Notes: generated by a model not told the origin, from the letters alone. Shown: positions 1-8,528, counted from the stretch's first letter. The stretch is DNA of 64,000 bases from Hyphomicrobiales bacterium (GCA_900468805.1 UEIF01000009.1:62001-126000); one strand, 5' to 3'. Numbers and translations: made by a program.

Positions 1-152
1 GCTGAGGATGCAATGCCGAATTGTGTCGGTGCGAGCAGGCGAGCGAGCAGGACAAATACAACCATGCTCAAGGCACGGCCACCCCAATTCTGGAACAATG
101 ACCAGAACATCGCGCTTACTGCACGGCGACGAAAGTTACTCACATCATTCAT
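1..152 (-). CDS. Wzx-like polysaccharide flippase, N-terminus only
   Basis: The gene reads leftwards from an ATG at 152 and runs off the window edge, leaving about 50 residues. They begin MNDVSNFRRRAVSAMFWS and continue into a hydrophobic segment (SMVVFVLLARLLAPTQFGI). An amphipathic start, a first membrane helix and an 'LLAP..FG' turn are typical of the RfbX/Wzx/MATE-like lipopolysaccharide O-unit and exopolysaccharide flippases, which move lipid-linked repeat units across the inner membrane. It lies downstream of a glycosyltransferase on the same strand, which fits a polysaccharide assembly operon. The ATG has no clear ribosome site of its own, and a short frame with a strong one overlaps it (145-243). 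The family call is fairly secure, the substrate unknown. Confidence 0.7.
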   Translation of the reverse strand, partial: MNDVSNFRRRAVSAMFWSLFQNWGGRALSMVVFVLLARLLAPTQFGIASS

Positions 153-243
153 GAAGGCCACTCTTGCCGGGACGTTTCTGGTGAAGTTCGGGCTGAAAGA
201 TGCTTTTCTGGCAAAATCGGATGACCAATTGATTTTCCCGCAT
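145..243 (-). CDS. Possible 32-residue leader peptide coupled to the flippase
   Basis: An ATG at 243 follows an AAGGAGG (253-259) at a 9-base spacing, the best ribosome site in this part of the window. The frame gives 32 residues (starts MRENQLVIRF, ends GKSGLHE) and stops at 147-145, just inside the flippase gene that starts at 152. This arrangement suggests translational coupling, or a leader that controls the flippase. The peptide resembles no family I know. A sequencing frameshift near the flippase start is another possibility. The Shine-Dalgarno and overlap are seen; the function is inferred. Confidence 0.4.
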   Translation of the reverse strand: MRENQLVIRFCQKSIFQPELHQKRPGKSGLHE

Positions 244-471
244 CAATCTTCGCCTCCTTCCATCGTCATCGCATGATGCCTAACAGGTGGGTGGCGGAGG
301 CGCCAATTACGCGCCACCATATCGAACAACGTGTCAAACTCAAGATCCAACGGCAAACTCTTTTTGCAGAGCAATATATTTTTTGCAGAGCAATATATTC
401 TCATCCATCATGGATCAACCTGACAGCAACCACCAATTTCGGCGCTGCTTCCGGAAAATTGGCCCACAAGT
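153..471. other. Gap between flippase and glycosyltransferase
   Basis: Apart from the short leader frame at 145-243 and the 19-base tandem repeat at 361-398, I see no gene here. The sequence is AT-richer than its flanks, as expected for a promoter or leader region of the leftward flippase gene. Confidence 0.5.
361..398. repeat. Two tandem copies of a 19-base unit
   Basis: The unit TTTTTGCAGAGCAATATAT occurs twice without a gap (361-379 and 380-398) and is followed by TC. Each copy contains the palindromic core AATATATT, completed in both by the next T. It sits upstream of the leftward flippase gene, so it may be duplicated regulator sites or a replication-slippage duplication. Confidence 0.75.
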
Positions 472-1506
472 TTATTTCTTCGCATATTCGTTGCCAAATT
501 GCCGCCATTGCCGATCTCGGTCGCCTTCCAGATCCGGGTTTATGCGGGTGAGGAAGCGCCGCATCTTTTCCCCCAAACCGGGGGAGAGAGTGCAGAGGAA
601 GCGGTAGAGGGTCCAGCGGCTCAGCAGGGTCTCCGTGTAATATCTGGAGAAGATTATCCTCAACGCCGTCCATCGCCTGCGTGCGCGAGCGGCATCGAGT
701 GCGGCGGCAACGGCAATCCGCTCCAGAAAACCATCCCGGGCTTTCTCATCGGTGGCCGGAAGCTCGAGCGTCTCAATGTACTCAAACAGCATGTCTTCAC
801 GGCGGTTAATGGTCGTCGATTGGGAAATCGAATCCGGATTGAGCCGGTACTCGGAGACGAAGGTGTCAATATAAGCGAAGGAGCGTTGCGCAGCGGCAAG
901 AGCAACACGAATGCCGAAGTCGGCATCGACGGCGTGGCCAATTACTGTCTCCGGGCGATAGCGCACTTTTCGCGCCAACTCCGTCTTTATGAGGAAACCG
1001 TTGTTGGGAAGCTGTTGCTGAAGGGCTGCCGAGAGGTTCGATCTTTGCAAGCCGGCAAGTTCGTTCACACGGGAATAGCGGAGATTCCAGCGTTCTGTAC
1101 GATCTAGTAATATATTTCCGGCATGATCTATCAAATGCTGCTTGCCGTATAAGCATTGCGCCTCCGGATACTGCAGCCATGCCTCGTAAAGTGTTTCGAT
1201 CGCGTTGGTGTCCAGCCGATCGTCGTCATGCAGGAATATGAGATATTCCGAATTTGTGGAGTCGATCAACCAATTCAGATTGGCCGCCTGGCCGATACTC
1301 TCGGAATGTTTCCAGTATTTTATACCGATGCCGGTCTCTCGCGATAATCGGTCCACGAGTGCGACGCTTTTTCTGTCATGTGAATCGTCGCCAACCAATA
1401 TCTGTGCGGGAGATATGGATTGGCTCACACAGCTCACCAACGCCGCTTCGAGAAGTCGCGGGCGATTGCAAGTCGGTATGCAAATGGAAACGCCGAATTC
1501 ACGCAC
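472..1506 (-). CDS. Family 2 glycosyltransferase
   Basis: This 344-residue protein starts with a GT-A fold (VSICIPTCNRPRLLEAAL, residues 6-23) and has an acidic HDDDR stretch near residue 94 that matches the metal- and nucleotide-sugar-binding DXD of family GT2. Such enzymes move a sugar from a nucleotide donor to a lipid-linked or growing glycan at the inner face of the membrane. The start is a GTG behind AGGAAA. No membrane helix is obvious, so it is probably cytosolic or peripheral. It shares strand and neighbourhood with the flippase, export lipoprotein and ligase-like genes, so it probably adds one residue of a surface polysaccharide. Donor and acceptor cannot be read from the sequence. 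Confidence 0.88.
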   Translation of the reverse strand: MREFGVSICIPTCNRPRLLEAALVSCVSQSISPAQILVGDDSHDRKSVALVDRLSRETGIGIKYWKHSESIGQAANLNWLIDSTNSEYLIFLHDDDRLDTNAIETLYEAWLQYPEAQCLYGKQHLIDHAGNILLDRTERWNLRYSRVNELAGLQRSNLSAALQQQLPNNGFLIKTELARKVRYRPETVIGHAVDADFGIRVALAAAQRSFAYIDTFVSEYRLNPDSISQSTTINRREDMLFEYIETLELPATDEKARDGFLERIAVAAALDAARARRRWTALRIIFSRYYTETLLSRWTLYRFLCTLSPGLGEKMRRFLTRINPDLEGDRDRQWRQFGNEYAKK

Positions 1507-1857
1507 GCGATATTTCCTGCTTCGTGGTCGGTTATGTCTAGGTTTTTGATTCGCGAAGTAGAGATCATCATATACGCGGCACGATCTGCCGAAGCTTCTT
1601 ATTGTTGCTCGAAATTACAGGCATCAACCTTTCATGGGGACGGATTTGATCATAGCGACAACTTAATTTTTACGGTGAAATACAAGGATGGCGAAAAAAA
1701 GTTTAAAAGCATTCGTTGAATTTTGTTCGATTGCACCTTCCACCAGAATTGCCGACAAACAGCCCGCGCCAAATCGAGGCCAAGGCGCGGCAATATGGCC
1801 ACGACTATGCGTCTCCAGAACCTGGCCAAGGCCATAAACTCCAATATGTTAGTGACC
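1507..1857. other. Divergent gap before the phosphatase
   Basis: The stretch between the leftward glycosyltransferase and the rightward phosphatase holds no convincing gene. It is relatively AT-rich (for example around 1660-1725) and probably holds promoters for both. The phosphatase frame stays open upstream to a TTG at 1723, but those residues look non-coding. Confidence 0.5.
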
Positions 1858-2703
1858 ATGAACGAAGCATCAGACATCGATAGCAAAATCAGTCGCAACA
1901 GTTCACGGGCCGGTGCCCTCGGCTGGCTGCAGAAATTGCTGGGGAAGGACGCGCCGCCGTCGAATGGAGCAGCTGAAAAGAGGCGGGCAAGGTTGAGTTT
2001 CGAACCGGACGAATTCCCCGTCATCTACGCAATCGGCGATGTGCATGGTTGTTATGACCAGCTGCTTCATGCGGAGCAGCGCATTCGCGAGGATGCTGCC
2101 ATTCACGGAGAGCGTGCACTCGTGGTGACGCTCGGCGACTATGTGGATCGCGGACGTCGTTCGCGAGATGTGATCGAGCATCTTTGTCGGTCGGGGGATG
2201 AGGGGTTTAGTCGGGTTACACTGTGCGGCAATCACGAAGAGGCCTTCCGGCGGCTGCTGGAAGATCCGGGCACTTTTCCTGGATGGCTGCGTTTTGCAGG
2301 CCCGGAAACTCTATCGTCGTACGGGGTCGATGCCGCTTATCTGATGAGGCACGGCGGAGTTGCTGCGCTGGATCGCGCTTTGCGAGATGCTGTTCCGGTC
2401 GACCACCGGAAGTTTCTTCAAGAAATGCCGTCGATGTTGACGGTTGGCGATATCGTCTTCGTTCATGCTGGCCTTAGGCCAGGTGTGCCGTTGCCAGAGC
2501 AGAGGGATTCGGATCTGCTTTGGATGCGTGAGCCATTTCTGACGCGCGGGCCGGAATTACCATTGTTGGTGGTTCACGGGCACACGCCTGTACAGCGGCC
2601 CTTCTTTGGAAACGGGCGCATTGCCATCGACACCGGTGCTTTCGCGACAGGCAGGCTTACCGTACTTCGCATAATGAACCGTCAGGCAGTCGTGCTTAGC
2701 TGA
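1858..2703 (+). CDS. PPP-family serine/threonine protein phosphatase
   Basis: The protein has every signature of the PPP metallophosphoesterases: GDVHG (residues 60-64), GDYVDRG (93-99), GNHEE (124-128), a VHAGLRPG near 202 and HGHTP near 240. These supply the two-metal site that hydrolyses phosphoester bonds. The first 50 residues lack the fold and may be disordered. I chose the ATG at 1858 (MNEASD); ATGs at 1846 and further upstream are possible and none has a strong ribosome site. At about 281 residues it is the usual length for bacterial members. It lies inside a polysaccharide gene region, where such phosphatases occur in rhizobia, perhaps to reverse kinase control of glycan synthesis; that link is inference. 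Confidence 0.85.
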   Translation: MNEASDIDSKISRNSSRAGALGWLQKLLGKDAPPSNGAAEKRRARLSFEPDEFPVIYAIGDVHGCYDQLLHAEQRIREDAAIHGERALVVTLGDYVDRGRRSRDVIEHLCRSGDEGFSRVTLCGNHEEAFRRLLEDPGTFPGWLRFAGPETLSSYGVDAAYLMRHGGVAALDRALRDAVPVDHRKFLQEMPSMLTVGDIVFVHAGLRPGVPLPEQRDSDLLWMREPFLTRGPELPLLVVHGHTPVQRPFFGNGRIAIDTGAFATGRLTVLRIMNRQAVVLS

Positions 2704-2717
2704 GTTAGCGTCGATGC

Positions 2718-3488
2718 TTAAGGCAGCTTGTCGAGATTGAGGCCAAACCACGCGAGCGAAGTCTTCCTCTCTGCAGTCAGCTTTGCGCCGGCAGTCTTCA
2801 CGTAGGGCAGCAGGGCCGGGCTGATCCTGGTCAAGGCCGGTCCAACCTTCCGCGAATCTCCGAGCTTGAGCAGAAGGCTCACGTCGCTCTCAACGGAGAG
2901 GTGGGCGTTTTCGAGCGTTGTGGCGTTGAGGCGATTCCAGAAATAGAAGCGGGCGAGAAGTGCGAATTCATCGGCCGGCGCGAGCCGAGCAGACATATTC
3001 AGCAACCGGGCAATCGCCTTGGGTTCTTGAACGATGATGGCACGAACGATCGCGAGTCTGAGCCAGAGGTTGCTTTCGGTCGGCATGCAGGACACGGCGT
3101 GGCGCATGTAGCTCTCGGCATCGTCGGCGGCCTTCACCCAGGCATCATAGCCGGTGATTTCGTTAGCTGCGTCAAGCCGGTTCAGCACCAGGGTCGTGCC
3201 CGCCATGACTATATCTGAACGGCAATAGTCTCCGGATACAATCGCGTCAGTCTTCGCAGCCGTTTTGATGAGCGTTTCCAGGCTGACTTGTTCCGACTGC
3301 TCAAGCCGCTCAGCAACAAGAAAGATATCGGCAAAGCGTGCCGACTGCTTGATGTCGGCGATAGCAAAAATGAGGAGTACGACTGCAGTCAGAAGAAAAA
3401 GAACAGATAGCGGAGAGGGAAGTGAAAGCGCTGCTCGCGTCAGCACCCTTTGCTGCGCGTGTCCGCTTACTCTGGCGCGTTGCCACAT
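2718..3488 (-). CDS. Membrane-anchored protein of unknown function
   Basis: I do not recognise this 256-residue protein. It has one clear membrane helix near the N-terminus (LSVLFLLTAVVLLIFAIADI, about residues 27-46) followed by a soluble, helix-rich region of alternating Leu/Ala segments that could be tetratricopeptide-like. That predicts an inner-membrane anchor with a periplasmic domain. It ends next to the convergent phosphatase gene and is the last of the leftward genes running from the ligase-like and export genes, so it may be an accessory of polysaccharide assembly. The ATG follows GGTAGGAT. Function unknown. Confidence 0.7.
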   Translation of the reverse strand: MWQRARVSGHAQQRVLTRAALSLPSPLSVLFLLTAVVLLIFAIADIKQSARFADIFLVAERLEQSEQVSLETLIKTAAKTDAIVSGDYCRSDIVMAGTTLVLNRLDAANEITGYDAWVKAADDAESYMRHAVSCMPTESNLWLRLAIVRAIIVQEPKAIARLLNMSARLAPADEFALLARFYFWNRLNATTLENAHLSVESDVSLLLKLGDSRKVGPALTRISPALLPYVKTAGAKLTAERKTSLAWFGLNLDKLP

Positions 3489-3583
3489 ATCCTACCGGCT
3501 CGACCTGCTGCAGGAGCGACCTGCTCCACTGCCGACAAAATTCGCGCGAGGTAGGAGCCGTTCTCTAGACGATGAAAGGGAGA

Positions 3584-3634
3584 GGAGAGGCTGAACAGCC
3601 TCTCCGGAAATGCGCTAGTGGGCCTTTAAAGGCC
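3584..3634 (-). terminator. Hairpins downstream of the Gly-rich protein gene
   Basis: Two symmetric elements lie just past the stop of the leftward gene that ends at 3639. One is the palindrome GGCCTTTAAAGGCC (3621-3634). The other is a perfect 9-base stem (GGAGAGGCT / AGCCTCTCC, 3584-3605) with a 4-base loop. Read leftwards the second is followed by a pyrimidine-rich TCTCCCTTTC, so it probably ends that transcript. Confidence 0.55.
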
Positions 3635-3638
3635 TGGA

Positions 3639-4292
3639 TTAGATGCTGCCGCTGACAGATTGATTGCGGATAATCGTAAAATTGCCACTGCCCGCTGCAC
3701 CTGATTGGAGCGAGCCCTGGCCCTGTACAGCGCCGCCGCCGGCTTCATTGTCAGCCGGGCCGCCCAGACCTGTGGCGCCCGGACCACCAATGTCACCGCC
3801 GCCTGCCGGACCTGCACCACCTGCACCGCCGAGCGCCGCGACAGCAGTCTGGCCGGTCAGCGAAGCTTCGAATGCGGTACGGAAGCTGCCGAGCGCGGGG
3901 TTGCTCAGAATTGCTGCTGCAACCGCAGCCGCAATCTCGTCGGCGAGATCGGAATGCTGCGGACGGCAGACGTTGACGGCGCGACCAAGGCCGGCACCAA
4001 TGGCTGCTCTTTGTGCGTCTGTGGTAGCCGGAGCGGCCGCCAGCGTCAGCAAGTCCGCCGTGATGTCGGTTTCAGTTGCCGTGAGATCACGAACCGAGCC
4101 GATGAGCAGGCTGTCGGACGGATTGCCCGTAAGAATGCTTGCCGGGGTCGCCTTGAAGGCGTCCATCTGCGAGCCGCTCGCTGCGCCCGGACCCGAAAAG
4201 CAGTTGCCTGCAAAAGACGACGTTGCAAAGCAAAGCGCGCCAAATGCAAAGGCGGCAGCACCTTTCGCTATGTTCTTGCCTGTGTTTACCAT
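3639..4292 (-). CDS. Secreted protein with Gly/Ala-rich C-terminus, unknown function
   Basis: The 217-residue product begins with a Sec signal peptide (KGAAAFAFGALCFATSSFA, cut probably after SFA). A middle region of about 120 residues follows, and then a low-complexity tail of Gly, Ala and Pro (roughly residues 150-200) ending NQSVSGSI. The ATG at 4292 has a good TTTGGAGGC ribosome site; a longer frame to 4430 lacks one and would bury the signal peptide. I recognise no domain. It sits directly downstream of the polysaccharide export lipoprotein on the same strand and so may act with it in the periplasm or outer membrane, but that is only context. Confidence 0.75.
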   Translation of the reverse strand: MVNTGKNIAKGAAAFAFGALCFATSSFAGNCFSGPGAASGSQMDAFKATPASILTGNPSDSLLIGSVRDLTATETDITADLLTLAAAPATTDAQRAAIGAGLGRAVNVCRPQHSDLADEIAAAVAAAILSNPALGSFRTAFEASLTGQTAVAALGGAGGAGPAGGGDIGGPGATGLGGPADNEAGGGAVQGQGSLQSGAAGSGNFTIIRNQSVSGSI

Positions 4293-4386
4293 ACCCAGCC
4301 TCCAAAAGATAACAGAGCTTATAACATAAACTCCGTTGAGCACCAGTCCGTTCAATGTAAGGCGCTCGAAGTATTGCTCAATATAT

Positions 4387-5598
4387 TTAATTTCCGAGCT
4401 CTCGGACGGCCTCGCGCGTATCGAGGGCATCGTTAGAAACGCCCCTGACCGTGGAGGTCACAGAGTTCAGAATGTCGAGGAACTTCACAAGCTCAACAGT
4501 ATGAGCGTTGGAGATATACATGACGTCCTTGTCCGTCATGCGGAACTCCTGAACTGCAAACAAGGTCGCTGGATCGCGCAGATTCGCCCGGAAGATGACT
4601 GGTACCTCGTCGCCCTTGAAGCGACTGGTATCGATGTTCAGGCGCTGAAGAGTGCTGCGGGCGACCTTGCGATAGACCACGACTTCGCGCGGATCTGCGC
4701 GGGTATCCACGAGGCCGCCGGCCTTCGCCATGGCTTCGCCCAGGGTCAGGTTCGAATCCTCGAAGTCGATTCGATTGTTGACGCCGGATGCGCCAAGCGC
4801 GATGAAGGTTCGGCGCTCGTGTTCGACCGAAACGGTGTCACCCGGCGCGAGATAGATGTTCTCTGACGGGTTCTTCAGCAGCGTTTCATAAGCGATAGAC
4901 GCAGTCTTGCCGCGACGCTGAAGCGTGACGTTGGTTTCGATGTTGGCAGTCGTGAGGCCGCCTGCCGCCGAAATAGCATCTAGGATGCGATCACCGGCCG
5001 GTGAAAGAACGATCTTCTGCGGATTGTTGACGTCTCCGACGACAGCGACTTCCGAGGAGCGGCTGGTTATCGTCGTGAGAACGACCTGGGGCTCGATCGC
5101 ACGGCTTGCCAGCTTGTCTTCGATATCCTGTTCGATTTCTTCCTTCATCCGACCGGCTGCGGGAACGCGGCCGGCATAAGGGATGCTGATCGTACCAGCC
5201 TTATCGATCGTCTGCTGGGGCAGGGTGATGTAGTTACCCGGACGGCTGCCCGCATCTGACGGAATGAAGAGGCCGCCTGACTGCGCTTCGAAAATCGAAA
5301 CCTGCACGACATCGCCGAAACCGAGCGGAATGTCCGGAGCGCCACCGCGACCGCCAGCGAATCCGCCGCGCAGAGAGCTTGTCGGGATCTTGTCAAAATA
5401 GGGCAGAACACCTTTGTTCAGATCGATCAGAACATAGTCGATGCCGACTTTTCGGTCCGGTGTCGTTACCTTAATTGTTGCATCGCGGTCGATGTCCGTA
5501 TGATCCGGACCGGATCTGGGGAGAGACGTGCAGCTGGAAAGCACGATCAGCATCGATACAACGATGCCGCTACGTCGAGTTACAGGAATGCCCATCAT
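4387..5598 (-). CDS. Outer-membrane polysaccharide export lipoprotein (Wza/GumB type)
   Basis: The 403-residue protein opens with a lipoprotein signal (VSMLIVLSSCTSLPRSG) whose lipobox ends at Cys 23. It continues with a polysaccharide export domain (PLGFGDVVQVSIFEAQSG ... ISIPYAGRVPAAGRMKEEIE) and soluble ligand-binding beta-grasp repeats (EVAVVGDVNNPQKIVL; FIALGASGVNN). This is the layout of Wza, GumB and rhizobial PssN, which form or line the outer-membrane channel for capsule and exopolysaccharide. It starts ATGATG at 5598. Neighbours include a ligase-like protein upstream and envelope proteins of unknown role downstream. Family is certain, the exported glycan unknown. Confidence 0.92.
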   Translation of the reverse strand: MMGIPVTRRSGIVVSMLIVLSSCTSLPRSGPDHTDIDRDATIKVTTPDRKVGIDYVLIDLNKGVLPYFDKIPTSSLRGGFAGGRGGAPDIPLGFGDVVQVSIFEAQSGGLFIPSDAGSRPGNYITLPQQTIDKAGTISIPYAGRVPAAGRMKEEIEQDIEDKLASRAIEPQVVLTTITSRSSEVAVVGDVNNPQKIVLSPAGDRILDAISAAGGLTTANIETNVTLQRRGKTASIAYETLLKNPSENIYLAPGDTVSVEHERRTFIALGASGVNNRIDFEDSNLTLGEAMAKAGGLVDTRADPREVVVYRKVARSTLQRLNIDTSRFKGDEVPVIFRANLRDPATLFAVQEFRMTDKDVMYISNAHTVELVKFLDILNSVTSTVRGVSNDALDTREAVRELGN

Positions 5599-5849
5599 GA
5601 CCCTACTTAATAATAGCTAGAAACTGTTTAGCGCAGTGACAACTTAAGAGACAAGTAAATATCCGACTCCGTCAGGTACTCCATACCTAACAGAAGGTTA
5701 TTGTGGCAAGGGGGCAACATGGATTGTCCCGGTTATGGTAAATTAGCATGCGTTGATACGTGAAGATTCTGCGGTAATTCGAATGCAACCAAAACGAATA
5801 TTCCGATCTTCTTTAATGGCAGCTTTATGTATCCATCGCCTTTAAACCG
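5599..5849. other. Intergenic region between ligase-like and export genes
   Basis: About 250 bases with no supported gene. It is AT-richer than the coding flanks and probably carries the promoter of the leftward export lipoprotein gene; I could not fix -35/-10 boxes with confidence. Confidence 0.4.
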
Positions 5850-7301
5850 TCATATTTCAAAGACTTCGACTGAACGATCGATTCGTGAGCTGTTTGGCAC
5901 GTCCTTTTTGTTTTCGCTGACTCTTTCTTCGCGCCCGCAGCAAATTGAGATGACCGCCGCCAGAAATGCCATGAAAAAGATGGCAAAACCGGGAATCTGA
6001 ATCGAGAAGTCGACGGCAGAATGTGACGCTGTCAAAAGGGTTCCGGCGCAACCCAAAATAGAATAATGCCGCAGCCGATGGCGTGCTCGGTAGCCGGTCC
6101 AGAAGGCCCTTATGAGCACAAAAAAAATCAGGATAGCTACAATGGGGAATATTATCCCGAGGGTCAGGAAGCCTTCGAGGTAGGAACTATGGGCCCTGTC
6201 GACGATGCCGCCGATCCCGCAGTCGGGTGACCGGTAGGCTGAATAGACCGCGCGGAATGTGCCGAAGCCGGTTCCCTGAAGCCAGTTCTGCGAGATGGCG
6301 TGTATCGTATCGGACCATATGCAGAAGCGGCCGTCATCTGTGCCGCGTTGGTCAGCGCGCAGGATCGCTCTGCCGCCGAAAATAGCGCTAAAGATAAGGA
6401 TAAGCACAATTGTGCCGGCTGCCAGCAGCCATTTTCGTGTCACGGAGCCGGCAGCCCTCGAGAAGAGCCTGGAACGCCTGCTTTTCCATTGGCTGACGAG
6501 ATAGGGGATGTAAAAAACGGAGCCAAGACCCGTCACAACCAACCCCGCACGGGACTGGGTCAGCATCAGCGCTGTCAGGCATGAAAGGCCGAGCGCGGTG
6601 AACAGCCAGAAGCCGAGACCTTCGCTGAAGCTGCCCGAGGGCGCGGACGAGAAGCCAAAATGAGCGCGTCCGTTTTCAGAAGCGAATGTCGCGAGTAGCA
6701 GAAATCCGAGCCCCAGGAAGGTCGCAGCCGTATTGCGGTTGACGAAGACCGCGGTCAGGCTGTCGAGATAATAGCGTTTGGCATCTGTCAGCAACATCTT
6801 CGGAAACATTAGGAACTGCCCAAGCCCGAACAGCGAGATCAGGCCTGCGCCGATAGCGAGGACCATAAGAATACGGCGAGCCCGTCTGTCTGTGTCGGCA
6901 ATGATGAGGCCGGTCAGAAACGTCATGACGGGCAGTGCGATCTGCAGGAGAGACGCGAGCGTATCAGCCGGCGCCACGGAGATCGTATCTCTCGAGGCTT
7001 TAGCGAGATTATCTGCATCCCTCCAGATCGGGCTGACGAGTGAGGGCCACGGCACCTGGATCGTCTGGATGACGATCCAGGCCGACGTGACGATGAAGAG
7101 CAATAGGGCCCAGATAAATACCCAGCGTCCGCGCCGGGGTTCTCCGAAAAGCAGCAGGGCCGCTACGCCCAATGTGAACATGCAGATCGCGACTACCGCG
7201 AAAGGCGTTGCATCCACAAGGCCGAAGGGAATGACCGCAGCCAGCACGAGAGCGCTGTAGAGGCCAGCAAATATGGTCTTTAATCTATCCGTCACAGCCA
7301 C
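5850..7301 (-). CDS. O-antigen ligase / exopolysaccharide polymerase-like membrane protein
   Basis: This polytopic protein of about 480 residues has repeated hydrophobic helices from its N-terminus (LYSALVLAAVIPFGLV) to its C-terminus (GFAIFFMAFLAAVISICCG). A large soluble loop lies near the second half (GRFCIWSDTIHAISQNWLQG), followed by an RAHSSYLEGFLTLGI motif. The WaaL/ExoQ/Wzy superfamily (PF04932) has this layout, with a His/Arg-bearing periplasmic loop. Members polymerise or ligate lipid-linked glycans at the periplasmic face. The start is uncertain: the frame stays open to a TTG at 7361, and GTG codons at 7301 and 7295 are the more natural choices; none has a clear ribosome site. It heads the leftward polysaccharide genes. 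Confidence 0.82.
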   Translation of the reverse strand: MAVTDRLKTIFAGLYSALVLAAVIPFGLVDATPFAVVAICMFTLGVAALLLFGEPRRGRWVFIWALLLFIVTSAWIVIQTIQVPWPSLVSPIWRDADNLAKASRDTISVAPADTLASLLQIALPVMTFLTGLIIADTDRRARRILMVLAIGAGLISLFGLGQFLMFPKMLLTDAKRYYLDSLTAVFVNRNTAATFLGLGFLLLATFASENGRAHFGFSSAPSGSFSEGLGFWLFTALGLSCLTALMLTQSRAGLVVTGLGSVFYIPYLVSQWKSRRSRLFSRAAGSVTRKWLLAAGTIVLILIFSAIFGGRAILRADQRGTDDGRFCIWSDTIHAISQNWLQGTGFGTFRAVYSAYRSPDCGIGGIVDRAHSSYLEGFLTLGIIFPIVAILIFFVLIRAFWTGYRARHRLRHYSILGCAGTLLTASHSAVDFSIQIPGFAIFFMAFLAAVISICCGREERVSENKKDVPNSSRIDRSVEVFEI

Positions 7302-7618
7302 GGCGAAAACTTTGATGAAATATCGGTCGCCCCTCCGGCGCCGCTGCGCCTGTCTCTGCAAGAATTAAGCGAATTTTGCAACCCCGTCCGCTTCGGGTGC
7401 GACATTCGCACCCGAAGCGGACGCCGTGCATGCGATCACCCCGAAAAGCGCGTTCCGTTAAAATTGTTCCGATTGGTTTAAAGCGAAGGAGATTCCTCCC
7501 CCGTATCATCCTGATCATCGGTCGAAGCTGGATAGAGTTTCGGACGCAGGACCAAAAGCCGGGTTCCAACCGGCATGGATATATCGACCGCGTGGCGGTC
7601 GCGAAACGGGGTACGAAA
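7302..7618. other. Divergent intergenic region with a long palindrome
   Basis: The region separates the leftward ligase-like gene from the rightward protease gene. Its main feature is the perfect inverted repeat at 7385-7423. The rest shows no supported gene; frames that cross it are open only by chance. Confidence 0.5.
7385..7423. repeat. Perfect 17-base inverted repeat
   Basis: CGTCCGCTTCGGGTGCG (7385-7401) and its exact reverse complement (7407-7423) flank a 5-base loop ACATT. It would form a very stable hairpin on either strand. It lies between divergent genes, where a terminator is not expected, and no T-run follows on either side. It could be a regulator site, a mobile extragenic palindrome, or a barrier between divergent promoters. 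Confidence 0.85.
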
Positions 7619-8212
7619 ATGTTTAAGCATGCACTGGTTACGGCGGTGGCGCTTGCATCTCTGTTTACGATTCAGCCTGCCCAGGCAGCTGGTCCCGGCG
7701 GTTTCGCTCGCGGTCTGAAGACGGCACCGGCGGTTAGTTATATTTCTGAGAAGCGCCGGACTGCCGCGCCTTTCGCGCATGTGATGTTTTGCGCACAAAA
7801 TCCGAACGAGTGCGCTGCTCGCGGCGGTGCTTCCGAAGTTTCTTTAAGCGTCTTTGCAGACAAGCAGCTTCGCGCCATCAACGCCTCCGTCAATCGCACA
7901 ATCCGTCCGGTCAACGATTTGCCTGGTCAGGGCGATGTCTGGCAAGTGAACGTGAAGTCGGGCGACTGCGAGGATTTCGCGCTGACAAAGCGCGACCATC
8001 TGATTGCGATGGGCTGGTCGCCGAAGGCACTGCGTATCGCTATTGCAAAGACGCCTTATGGCGAAGGCCACGCGGTTCTCGTCGTCAAGACCGATCACGG
8101 TGATCTGGTGCTCGATAACCGGACGAACGCGATCAAGACGTGGAAGGATACGGATCTTCGCTGGCTGATGATCCAGTCGGGTGACAACCCGCGGATATGG
8201 TACGAACTTTAG
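7619..8212 (+). CDS. LapG-like periplasmic transglutaminase-type cysteine protease (BTLCP)
   Basis: The 197-residue protein has a signal peptide (ALASLFTIQPAQA) and then the bacterial transglutaminase-like cysteine proteinase fold (PF06035). The triad is visible: Cys117 in SGDCEDFAL, His151 in GEGHAVLVV and Asp166 in LVLDN. The best known member, LapG of Pseudomonas, cleaves a giant RTX adhesin at the cell surface to release biofilm, under control of the c-di-GMP receptor LapD. Here the gene stands just upstream of a type I secretion pair and a small RTX-like protein, so a role in processing a secreted protein is plausible but not shown. ATG 7619 follows ACGGGG. No LapD is in the window. Confidence 0.88.
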   Translation: MFKHALVTAVALASLFTIQPAQAAGPGGFARGLKTAPAVSYISEKRRTAAPFAHVMFCAQNPNECAARGGASEVSLSVFADKQLRAINASVNRTIRPVNDLPGQGDVWQVNVKSGDCEDFALTKRDHLIAMGWSPKALRIAIAKTPYGEGHAVLVVKTDHGDLVLDNRTNAIKTWKDTDLRWLMIQSGDNPRIWYEL

Positions 8213-8528
8213 TGCCTTTTAAGTTTTGCCTGGATTGAAGGAATCCGGGGGAAATACGCGGCCGCATAAAGGCAACTGTCTCAAAGCGATAGTTATCTCG
8301 CCGATTCTCGGATCATTTCCGGATTGATGCAGCTTATTGCGGAGCCTGCGCTGATGGCGAAATTGTATGGGGCGATATACTTCATTAGCGGTTGTAAAGC
8401 TCTCCAAACAAAAACGCGTTGATAGCGGCGACCCCTAAAATGAACATTGGATGACTTTTCCAATGCAGTAAACCTGTGTATCAGAAACTGCGTAATGCAT
8501 TATCTTGATAAACAGGTTGATATATAAA
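8213..8528 (+). other. Intergenic region upstream of the type I secretion genes
   Basis: About 315 AT-rich bases with no supported gene. It should hold the promoter of the type I secretion operon, but I cannot point to firm boxes. Confidence 0.4.
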
